Positions 15,000 through 22,729 of a DNA stretch of 30,952 nucleotides are shown in pieces (within the stretch, counting starts at the first letter, position 1; every line of letters begins with the position of its first letter). The translations under genes were made by a program, and so were the position numbers. The notes beneath the pieces are model-generated. The model was not told the DNA's origin and made no database searches. It was given only the letters and a program-made list of their open reading frames with translations. This DNA comes from an uncultured Lachnospiraceae bacterium (GTDB taxonomy: Bacteria > Bacillota_A > Clostridia > Lachnospirales > Lachnospiraceae): NCBI GenBank assembly GCA_910585355.1, contig CAJUDN010000002.1, positions 47,454-78,405 of the forward strand, read 5' to 3'.

Positions 15000-16646
15000 C
15001 TACATTTGATACAAATGCTTCTTGTAACCCATCAAAAATTTTTGGTTATTGAATTCTTCCAAAACAATTTTCTTGTTTTTTTCTTTTTGCTTGTCTAAAA
15101 ATTGTCGATTCCAGGTAAAATTCTCATAATACCCGCCAATATCCATGTTACTTTCCCCTTCCTCCACTAAAATTCCATTATCAAACCCGCATAATTCTAA
15201 ATTCCCCCCTACTTTTGAAAGGACAGGGATACACTCATATGCCATTGCCTGCAGTGTAGATAGGTCAAATACACTCACTTTATGCATCATGATATAAAAA
15301 TCAGCTTTAGAAAAAAGCGCAAAAACATTATCCTGGTTGTCAAAGCGCTTTTTATACCAAAAATAGTCCTTTTCATCTAGATGCTCTTCTATACTTTTTC
15401 TTACCTCTTCTTCCATCTCTCCGGACCCGATAAGAATCCACTTAATTTGCAGATTCGTTTGCTTCTTAAAATTTGCGAGGATTTCAGGAATTCTTTCTAC
15501 TCCTTTATTTTTATACAAAAATGTGGCAGAAGCAAAAATCACATCTGTGCCTTCCGTTATTTCTTCAAGTTCTGACAGAAAACTTTTATCAGCTGCGAGT
15601 CTTTCTTTACTTTCATACCCATTATAGGCAATTTGGAGCTGGCATTGTTTAGAAAGCAGACGCATTTCATCACTTGCTGTTTTTAAAAAACCTTCCTTGG
15701 CTCCATTGGAGGGAAAAATCCAAGTTTTAAAAGTACGCAATTGTTCTGCCTGCATTACATCCCATATCTCTGATAATTCTGATGCTGTTTTTTCATTGCG
15801 AAAGCTTCCTTGTGTGTGGCTTACTACAATCGCTTTCCTAAATTCCGGGAACTGATACATAAACGCTTGTGCAATCCAGAAATCTTGTAACAGGAAAACA
15901 TCTGTGTCCTGAAATAAGAATTTCTCATCTGCTCTTCTCAAAAATTCCTGTACCGAGTTCAAACGAAAATATAATTTAAGAGTCTCTATTGATATTTGCG
16001 TTAAACTACCAGATATGGATTCGCATATTTTCTCACAAATCTTGTTATCAATCTTGTTTGTTTTTGTATAAGAATTACAGGAAGCAGCACCTTCTGGTAT
16101 AAATGCTTTACCAGGACATATTGTGAAGAAATTATCAATTGTTTTGTACTGTTCATTAGCCAAATATAGATTACGCAAACATGCACAGGGCCCTCCCGGA
16201 TTATCAAAATTAGGAAATGATGCAATATTAAAATATCTTCTCTTTTCAGGAAGATACTTTTGATTAGTATATTGGACTAATGTCTGTGTGAAATCACTTT
16301 CTGTATTTTGAATATACATTGCGCCATCTAAAGTTTGCTTTATATCTGATCGAAATCCATAACGGTATAATCCTATACCGCCTGCATATCTAAGAATTCC
16401 ATAAACAGACTGTTGGCAGGAAAATTCTTGCAGCGTTTTATATCCGCTTTCTATATCGTTTAATAGAATTACTATAGGGTTCTTATTGACATTTTCCTTT
16501 GAAGGAGCGACGATCGGAATTTCACAAATCATAGTTCCCTGCTTTTTCCGATCCCTATCTATTATGTAATCAATCAGGTAATTCTCTTTTAATATAGGTA
16601 AGTATCTCTCTGCATAGCTTCCTGCCCCGTATATATTAACTATCAT
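15000..16646 (-). CDS. Glycosyltransferase (GT4-like) with an N-terminal Rossmann module
   Basis: A 548-residue protein. The first about 90 residues are the Rossmann module (VNIYGAGSYAERYL, IIDRDRKKQG). The rest is a GT-B glycosyltransferase. Near the C-terminus are IKWILIGSGEMEEEV, VFALFSKADFYIMMHK and STLQAMAYECIPVLSKVGG, the pattern of GT4 donor-binding domains. The family's usual EGFP(L) segment reads VFDLSTLQAMAYE here. I start it at the ATG at 16646 with AAAGGAAAGGAT before it; the GTG at 16661 lies within that site. It is AT-rich like the genes around it. Donor and acceptor are unknown. Confidence 0.78.
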   Translation of the reverse strand: MIVNIYGAGSYAERYLPILKENYLIDYIIDRDRKKQGTMICEIPIVAPSKENVNKNPIVILLNDIESGYKTLQEFSCQQSVYGILRYAGGIGLYRYGFRSDIKQTLDGAMYIQNTESDFTQTLVQYTNQKYLPEKRRYFNIASFPNFDNPGGPCACLRNLYLANEQYKTIDNFFTICPGKAFIPEGAASCNSYTKTNKIDNKICEKICESISGSLTQISIETLKLYFRLNSVQEFLRRADEKFLFQDTDVFLLQDFWIAQAFMYQFPEFRKAIVVSHTQGSFRNEKTASELSEIWDVMQAEQLRTFKTWIFPSNGAKEGFLKTASDEMRLLSKQCQLQIAYNGYESKERLAADKSFLSELEEITEGTDVIFASATFLYKNKGVERIPEILANFKKQTNLQIKWILIGSGEMEEEVRKSIEEHLDEKDYFWYKKRFDNQDNVFALFSKADFYIMMHKVSVFDLSTLQAMAYECIPVLSKVGGNLELCGFDNGILVEEGESNMDIGGYYENFTWNRQFLDKQKEKNKKIVLEEFNNQKFLMGYKKHLYQM

Positions 16647-16666
16647 ATCCTTTCCTTTCACTAAAT

Positions 16667-18001
16667 TTAAATGATTGCTTCTTGCTCATTTAGTCGTGCA
16701 ACAATTTCATTTGAAACTTTCCTGCTTTCTTCAATTACCCTGTCCATATTCCAATATTCAAAATTACCAAATCTACCGTTTAGTACAACCTCCTCCTGTT
16801 CAAAATAATTCCTGATCTGCTTCATATTATTGCTATGGTCCAGATCATATATAACATATGCATAGGGAAAACATCGAAATGTCATTTCAATTATTTCTTC
16901 TTCATTTTCTATAAAATTAATTTTCTTCAGTCCTTCTATAAACTTAGACTTTAATCTCTCCTCATCCCAGCTTGAAAAGTCGCTTTCCCGGCGATATGTA
17001 ACTTCCATCATATAAGTCGCAGTGTTCTTTCTTCCATAATTGCATCCTAAAAAATCCAGTTTACTAAGACGATGGAATATTACATCCTTATCCGGTATCA
17101 TAAATGCATAATTATTTCCTGCTCTGTCAACAGAAACCGTTACTACGCCAAGCATAATGTGATTGTATTTCAGATTTTTTCCTGTACTTTCTATTTCCTT
17201 TTTGATAGGGTGATAAACTTTAATTAATTCATTTACAGGTATGCAGGATATTAGCATGTCGCTTTTCCACTGCATTTTATCTGTTGTGATTTTCCAACAG
17301 TTGTTTTTCTTTTCTACATCAGTAATACTGTTTTCTTTGTGTAATATTACCTTTTCTTCCAGTTTATTTTCTATTCCTTTAATCAAAGAAGCCATGCCGC
17401 CCTCTCTAGGATAATAAAAATATAATTGATGTAAATAACCGTCAATCGTTTCCCCTGCTGCGCTTTTTAAGATATCTTCGGCTGGCGGTTGGGGAATTCG
17501 TTCTACCATCGTTGTATTCATATAGGACGGATCAAACTTCCATATTTTCTCGTTATATGGTCGTAAATACAAATTCGTAATTCCCTCTCCAAACGTTTTT
17601 AAAAAAAATTGCAGCATATTTTGACTTTCATATGAACTATACGGATTGTTTAAAAAAGAATCTACACATTTTTGGCGATCACATTCTGACAATTTTGAAA
17701 GATCGTTTTCAAAAGGATACTGCACAAATTTTCCCTGATATATTATTTGGTTCGATCTTCTGAGTTTAACCTGATTTTCTCCTAAAAGTCCTCTCATAAA
17801 TTCAAGAGTCTCCCTGTTTTTGGAAAAAATTATATGAGGTCCAATGTCCACATGCCTCCCATCATGTATAAAACTCCGGCATAGCCCTCCTGATTCTCTC
17901 TCCTTTTCAAATATATGAATTTCCTGAATTTTTTTACTTTCTTGCAGAAATAGCGCTGTTGAAAGACCCGCAAGCCCTGCTCCCAAGATTCCTACTTTCA
18001 T
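16667..18001 (-). CDS. FAD-dependent oxidoreductase, UDP-galactopyranose mutase/protoporphyrinogen oxidase-like
   Basis: A 444-residue flavoprotein. It starts with the dinucleotide motif VGILGAGLAGLSTAL and EKERESGGLCRSF, followed by a substrate region with GPHIIFSK and FVQYPFENDL that recalls UDP-galactopyranose mutases. Length and pattern fit the amine-oxidase/UGM-like NAD(P)-binding proteins found in polysaccharide loci. A mutase or sugar oxidoreductase role is inferred from the neighbours, not shown. There is no membrane segment. The AT-rich composition matches the surrounding block. Confidence 0.75.
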   Translation of the reverse strand: MKVGILGAGLAGLSTALFLQESKKIQEIHIFEKERESGGLCRSFIHDGRHVDIGPHIIFSKNRETLEFMRGLLGENQVKLRRSNQIIYQGKFVQYPFENDLSKLSECDRQKCVDSFLNNPYSSYESQNMLQFFLKTFGEGITNLYLRPYNEKIWKFDPSYMNTTMVERIPQPPAEDILKSAAGETIDGYLHQLYFYYPREGGMASLIKGIENKLEEKVILHKENSITDVEKKNNCWKITTDKMQWKSDMLISCIPVNELIKVYHPIKKEIESTGKNLKYNHIMLGVVTVSVDRAGNNYAFMIPDKDVIFHRLSKLDFLGCNYGRKNTATYMMEVTYRRESDFSSWDEERLKSKFIEGLKKINFIENEEEIIEMTFRCFPYAYVIYDLDHSNNMKQIRNYFEQEEVVLNGRFGNFEYWNMDRVIEESRKVSNEIVARLNEQEAII

Positions 18002-18036
18002 AAAATTTAATCCCTTTTTTACAATATATTTTTAAT

Positions 18037-19218
18037 TTAATGCAGACATTTCTGATAAATTATTTTTCCACTTTTTTCTATATTACTGACGTTTATTCTT
18101 TCTTGTTCCTTTACACTATTTATAAATGAATATAGTGTTGTTACCCCTGTTTCCTGCACTCTGCCATGTAAATCTATTGTATAAGTTTTTCTTCCCTGTA
18201 TTATTTCATCTATATTTATTGTGCTAATATCTACCGGAAACTTCTGCATCCTCACTTTTCCATTTTGGATCCATAACGCTCCCGTTTGATTTACGGGGCA
18301 TTGAAACACTTGGTTCCCGTTCTCTATCCATTTTACATTTCCATTATTAATACTAAAATCAAAGCGGAAATCCTCTATAATTTTTTGCTCTTTGGGAATT
18401 GCAGAATATAATTCTACGTTTGCCCCATTGATAATTCCTATATTTTTATTTTCCTTTTCTGCTGAAACTACAAATACCTTTTGATTTTCTAAAAATATAC
18501 ACTTTTGCCTTACTGGGCAAACATCGTCGTTTATTTGTATGGTATTACCATTTATTACATCGTACTCATATATCTCTTTCCCATTAAATGTGGTAATCCA
18601 CAGCTTACTATTACTGTCAGTAAAGACATCATATATGGTATTTTCATGCATTTCCAAATTTATCGCTTTATAATCTCCGATATTATTTTCATTGATTTCA
18701 AGCAATAAATTTGTTCTGGACATTCCTATATAAATTTTCCCGTTTATCCGATTAAGTCTTGCAAATCCCAGATAGTTTAAATGAAACAAATGTTTTCTAA
18801 GTATTTTTGTCCACTCCTGCTCAATGAGCAACTCTTTCCTTTCAGGATAAAACGCTATTACAGGCTGATATAACTGCCGTGGAAAAAGAACAATTTTTTC
18901 ATTCATCTCTAAAATATCAATGGTATAATAACCTTTTAAATCATAATGTTCCATTTCTCCGGATTTTATATCATATCTTGATATCCCATTTGCCCAATAT
19001 GGGAAAAAAAACAAATCCTCTCCCCATTTTGCAATACGAGAATGCAATAATGGTTTTCCTATTTCCTCATTCTCAAAATATTTAACAAATTCTGCTTTAT
19101 AATTACCTCTGTCGATCTTAAACAGACCATTATAGCCGTTATGAGAAACATATATTGCTTTATCATCTATATAGGCATCTGAAAAAGTTAATCGAATCGC
19201 GTTTTCAACAGTCCACAT
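18037..19218 (-). CDS. Unknown protein resembling a beta-propeller
   Basis: A 393-residue protein without a recognised enzyme motif. It shows repeated blocks of about 45 residues that alternate beta-type strands and turns, for example GLFKIDRGNYKAEFV, GISRYDIKSGEMEHY, KIYIGMSRTNLLLEI and KLWITTFNGKEIYEY. This is the pattern of YVTN/TolB-like propellers. There is no signal peptide, so it probably works in the cytosol, perhaps in binding a sugar or scaffolding the enzymes. I start it at the ATG at 19218, which follows AAAGGAGAATGTTGT. The gap to the previous gene is 16 bp. AT-rich; function unknown. Confidence 0.6.
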   Translation of the reverse strand: MWTVENAIRLTFSDAYIDDKAIYVSHNGYNGLFKIDRGNYKAEFVKYFENEEIGKPLLHSRIAKWGEDLFFFPYWANGISRYDIKSGEMEHYDLKGYYTIDILEMNEKIVLFPRQLYQPVIAFYPERKELLIEQEWTKILRKHLFHLNYLGFARLNRINGKIYIGMSRTNLLLEINENNIGDYKAINLEMHENTIYDVFTDSNSKLWITTFNGKEIYEYDVINGNTIQINDDVCPVRQKCIFLENQKVFVVSAEKENKNIGIINGANVELYSAIPKEQKIIEDFRFDFSINNGNVKWIENGNQVFQCPVNQTGALWIQNGKVRMQKFPVDISTINIDEIIQGRKTYTIDLHGRVQETGVTTLYSFINSVKEQERINVSNIEKSGKIIYQKCLH

Positions 19219-19234
19219 ACAACATTCTCCTTTG

Positions 19235-20746
19235 CTAACTGGCATATTTTAAAAGAACGATAAACCAATCATATGGTAGAATATTCTTATCTTTTACACC
19301 TAATTCCTTTAACTGTAGCCTTACTTCTCTGTAATAAACGTCTGTAGTAATTACAATATAATCATATTCCATATTGTTTATACTATCTGGTTCTAATACC
19401 GGTATTCCATCGATTCGTTTTCCATATTTACTGCTATCATTATCCAGAAATGCTATAGGCCTATAATTCTCATATTTGTCCAGAGTTCTTTTAACAAATT
19501 GATATATTTCACCAGTTCCAAATAAAATCACTTTATCCTCTTTGCTTATTTTCTGCGGTATGTCGATATATCGCCGTAAATTAATCTCAAATAGTAAGTT
19601 TTCTTTAATCCGTTTTCCGTTCTCCCCGTCAAAATAAGGAATATATTTTTTTATCGCCTCTCTTCGCTCTTCTTTTTTCTCGTCTATTCCTCTATATACT
19701 TTATCAATAAAAGCAATCATATCGTTGGCAGTACTTCCCTGCTCATATGTCTTTATTATTGCTTCTATTGGCAGAGTCATTGGCTCATAGTAATTCTGAT
19801 TACTCATGTAAAGCACTGGAACATCCAAAACGCCGGCCTCTACCATAACGGCGCTTCTATCAACAATAATTCCATCTGAATTTATAAGAGATGGCCGATA
19901 ATCATCTTTGCAATCGATATATACATTATCCATTTTATTAAGTTCATCAACTAATTTTAATGCTAACGGCTGTAATGTTTCATCAATTGTACTATCGCAA
20001 AATTTCGGATGTGGCATAAAAATAACAAATATATCTTTTCTGCTTTTTACATATTCTGCAAAGTGTAAATATTCTTCTATTTTGGGCGTTGCCTGCTTTT
20101 TTTTCCCATTCTCCATAAAAATTTTTGGAAAATGAACCTTCCATAATATTATCTTTCTGTTCCTTATCTTTTGGATTAATTTTTCACTTAAAGGAAATGA
20201 ATTTTGGTTCTTAAATCCATCAAATCTTGGCAATCCAAGCGCTCTCACTGCGTTTCGGTTTAAACAATAACTGTCGTATTCTTTTTTCATTTCTTTTGAC
20301 ATCACATATATTAAGCAGGCGTTATTTACAACACTCATTGAGAAATGTTTGAATTGGGATTCTTTTGTATTTGAAATTTCAATTCCATACGGTATGTAAA
20401 CAACTCGGATTCCAGAGTGAACAAATCTTGCTGTCCAGGCAGAAGGATTTCTGTGTCCTTTATCATATGGCGTTTGAAACACTGCATAATGTGGTCGAAA
20501 CAGCAGCATTTTTTGAAAATCGTATGTTTCGAACTCTATCTCAGACGTCTTCAAAAATAATTCTGCTGTTTTCATTTGAGACGGCTCTCCTGCCTCTTCA
20601 TTTATCCAATAGAGTTTTGTCTCAAATCTATCATCTTTTATGCAGGAGGAATATAGGCTGTCCCAGGATGGCCAAAAGGACGCCACTTGAAACATAAATG
20701 CGATTCTTATTTTTTCTCCTTTACCGTGCGGAATATAGGAAATCAT
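19235..20746 (-). CDS. CDP-glycerol glycerophosphotransferase-like protein, paralogue of 8281-9840
   Basis: A 503-residue homologue of the gene at 8281-9840, with the same domain order. The N-terminal part has IAFMFQVASFWPSWDS and VRVVYIPYGIEISNT-like segments. The transferase core has VIFMPHPKF and GIIVDRSAVMVEAG. The C-terminal Rossmann module has VILFGTGEIYQFV and FLDNDSSKYG. It is AT-rich where its paralogue is not, so the pair is either an old duplication or two separate acquisitions. The start at 20746 follows TTAAGGAGCAGATTA. It is the first gene after the large inverted repeat and may open the AT-rich sub-operon. Confidence 0.78.
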   Translation of the reverse strand: MISYIPHGKGEKIRIAFMFQVASFWPSWDSLYSSCIKDDRFETKLYWINEEAGEPSQMKTAELFLKTSEIEFETYDFQKMLLFRPHYAVFQTPYDKGHRNPSAWTARFVHSGIRVVYIPYGIEISNTKESQFKHFSMSVVNNACLIYVMSKEMKKEYDSYCLNRNAVRALGLPRFDGFKNQNSFPLSEKLIQKIRNRKIILWKVHFPKIFMENGKKKQATPKIEEYLHFAEYVKSRKDIFVIFMPHPKFCDSTIDETLQPLALKLVDELNKMDNVYIDCKDDYRPSLINSDGIIVDRSAVMVEAGVLDVPVLYMSNQNYYEPMTLPIEAIIKTYEQGSTANDMIAFIDKVYRGIDEKKEERREAIKKYIPYFDGENGKRIKENLLFEINLRRYIDIPQKISKEDKVILFGTGEIYQFVKRTLDKYENYRPIAFLDNDSSKYGKRIDGIPVLEPDSINNMEYDYIVITTDVYYREVRLQLKELGVKDKNILPYDWFIVLLKYAS

Positions 20747-20781
20747 TAATCTGCTCCTTAATTCTATAAGTTAATCTATAT

Positions 20782-20860
20782 TGCCAGGGTCAAAAGGTCC
20801 TTTAGCCATTGATACCCACGGATTGTTCCGCATCCCATACATGGCCTTTTGACCCTGGCA
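20782..20860. repeat. Large inverted repeat (16-bp arms) between two glycan genes
   Basis: TGCCAGGGTCAAAAGG (20782-20797) and CCTTTTGACCCTGGCA (20845-20860) are perfect inverted arms. The 47-nt loop itself can fold: CCAT/ATGG and CGGA/TCCG pair inside. No T-tract follows on either strand. It could act as a processing or attenuation structure, or be a copy of an intergenic palindromic repeat. Confidence 0.75.
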
Positions 20861-20863
20861 TTA

Positions 20864-22228
20864 TTATACTGATACCGATAAAATATCCGCATTTTGCATC
20901 ATTACCGGAATTTCCATTTTCTGACAAAGCTGCATAATAGAACTCTTATCCCCATAATAAGCATCGCTCAGAGAAATGGCCCGGTCCATATCCGCCGTAT
21001 CGTCATAAATTCCCCATCCTTCGGCCCGATAAGTATCTACAATCTCTTTGTACTCTTCCCACAGTCTCGGTCTCATGGATTTAAGGGTTGCCTCTATCAA
21101 TGGATGAGGCCTCCAAAGCAATGCAATTTCCTCCTGGTATTTCTTAAATACCTGCAGCACATCTTTGATCTTTCTATTCATCCTTCCATCATGTTCCAAC
21201 AACGCCTGTACACTGGTATTATAAAAAACAATTTTTTTCCAGCTCCCGTCTGCTTTTTCAATCACCTTTAGCCACTCTTTTGGCACGATCACGTCTTCTT
21301 TCCTGGTAGCCGCTACCTTATCTATCTTTGGCGAACCAAGCCCCAGAATTTTCTTTTCCCAATACTCTCTGGTATCTTTCCCTGACTGTTCCTTCATAAA
21401 ATCCGTCAGGACGTTCACATAAATTTTTTTCATGTTCTCTGACTGTACGATAACCTTATCTGCATGAAATACTCCCGGTGTCGTGCAAAAATGCTTCATA
21501 TTTTCTACCGCAATATGGTTTCCCGGAGCAATTTCCCCCAATATAAAATAAGGAATATAAACTAACGTATCCGTAAATTTCTTTAAATTTTCCGAGTAAA
21601 AAAAAGGATGTACACTAGTAACATAATTATTATTGTCATAAGGATTATGTATATAAATTGCATCCGGCCTGCGCCACTGAAAATCATACTCATTATAGTG
21701 GGTAATTGGCACATACTCCGGGTATTGATCGCCTTCATAATGTTCCTCCCCAAAACTCCCGTCCGGATTCCTGTCATAATATGGAACAGGGATTACATAG
21801 GCATCCGTATTTTCATCTTCATCAGCGGCTTTCCACACACTTTCCAGGGAATCCCACATGGATGCTTTATAAGGCAAAAATACAACCTCTTTCCTGTCAT
21901 CCGGCATCTCATATTGAATACGATTCTGAAAATCTGTAAGCTGTTCTCTGATCTTTTCTGACAGCCCGCGACATATCGTTTCATCTGATAAATGAATGCT
22001 CATCTGATAGAGATTCTCGCAGTAACTCTCTAACAGTTCCACAATCGGAGTATACTTTTCTCCAAAGTTTTCCAGACTGGTTCCAAGCTGCAATGCAGCA
22101 TCCTGACACTGGATCAGCATCTCTGTCAGGTTTTGGGAATCCTGGCAGGTTACTCTAAGTACGAAGTCATTGGCTTTCATCATAGTTGCAGCCAGATTTA
22201 ATATGTCCTTTTTTCTGTATCGTTCCAA
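20864..22228 (-). CDS. TagF-like CDP-glycerol glycerophosphotransferase family protein
   Basis: A 454-residue protein with a helical N-terminal part (about 1-130) and a GT-B-like C-terminal part. The latter shows VPITHYNEYDFQWRRPDAIY, LLWRPHPLIEA (the HP motif) and LSDAYYGDKSSIMQL, the D-x-S-S motif of poly(glycerophosphate) transferases. It probably builds or decorates a phosphate-containing surface glycan. The start is decided by the ribosome site: AAGGAGG lies 8 nt before a TTG at 22228. An in-frame ATG at 22276 would add 16 residues but has no site. A perfect small hairpin lies 2 nt upstream of the Shine-Dalgarno. It is the first gene of the glycan locus. Confidence 0.75.
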   Translation of the reverse strand: MERYRKKDILNLAATMMKANDFVLRVTCQDSQNLTEMLIQCQDAALQLGTSLENFGEKYTPIVELLESYCENLYQMSIHLSDETICRGLSEKIREQLTDFQNRIQYEMPDDRKEVVFLPYKASMWDSLESVWKAADEDENTDAYVIPVPYYDRNPDGSFGEEHYEGDQYPEYVPITHYNEYDFQWRRPDAIYIHNPYDNNNYVTSVHPFFYSENLKKFTDTLVYIPYFILGEIAPGNHIAVENMKHFCTTPGVFHADKVIVQSENMKKIYVNVLTDFMKEQSGKDTREYWEKKILGLGSPKIDKVAATRKEDVIVPKEWLKVIEKADGSWKKIVFYNTSVQALLEHDGRMNRKIKDVLQVFKKYQEEIALLWRPHPLIEATLKSMRPRLWEEYKEIVDTYRAEGWGIYDDTADMDRAISLSDAYYGDKSSIMQLCQKMEIPVMMQNADILSVSV

Positions 22229-22241
22229 GCTTTCTGCCTCC

Positions 22242-22260
22242 TTGTCCCAATATGGGACAA
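22242..22260 (-). promoter_or_regulatory. Stem-loop touching the ribosome site of the first glycan gene
   Basis: On the minus strand TTGTCCCATATTGGGACAA forms an 8-bp stem with a 3-nt loop. It ends one base before GGAGG. It could mask or protect the ribosome site, or be a small operator. Confidence 0.45.
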
Positions 22261-22570
22261 ATATTTTTATTATCATATGAATTATCCGGGCATCTGCTGC
22301 CTGCCGTTTCCAAAACGGAAACCTGCTTCGCTCCGCATAGGCTGCGGTCCTGGCATATCGGAAAGCCGCCCTGGGGCAGCCTGGGTAACGCCGTTGGGAC
22401 ACCTGAATCTGCGTGGGAATCCCGCCAGCCATGCAAAATTTCAAATGGAATTCCTGCACTGGCATTTCTATTCAAACATACATCCCCAAGATCCAAAAAC
22501 GGTAAAACCTTCCCTTTTAATCAGAAAAATTTATTCTTGAGAATATATGATTGTGTCTTTTCTTGTTCTG

Positions 22571-22729
22571 ATATTGGATTGTCCTGCACTTTGTGCTTCT
22601 GTAATCTCTAAAAACATTCAAAATGTACCCTAATCCGGCTGCTTTTCATATTTTAGGCAGGCCTCAAATTCAAAAACTCTCTTGCAGGCAAGCTTACATC
22701 GGATCTTAGACCTTTTGATCCTTATATCA
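22571..22729 (-). ncRNA. Candidate guide RNA region downstream of the TnpB-like gene
   Basis: In TnpB and TldR loci the guide RNA is made from the 3' end of the gene and the sequence after it. Here that stretch has a series of short perfect stems on the minus strand: GGATC/GATCC (22721-22717 with 22705-22701), CTTGC/GCAAG (22692-22681), and ACATT/AATGT followed by TTTTT (22626-22610). A GCAC/GTGC stem follows (22596-22586). No long ORF explains it. The scaffold-guide boundary cannot be placed without homologues or RNA data, so the limits given are approximate. Confidence 0.3.

Noticed and set aside
22452..22590. TCCTGCACT occurs at 22452-22460 and 22582-22590, which could look like a guide and its target
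   Set aside because: Nine bases shared within about 250 bp is not far from chance, and the guide end of the RNA is unknown. It is only a lead.
22277..22611. Open frames in both strands of the region between the glycan locus and the TnpB-like gene
   Set aside because: Composition is uneven, no ribosome site fits and no domain is recognisable. They probably arise from non-coding sequence.
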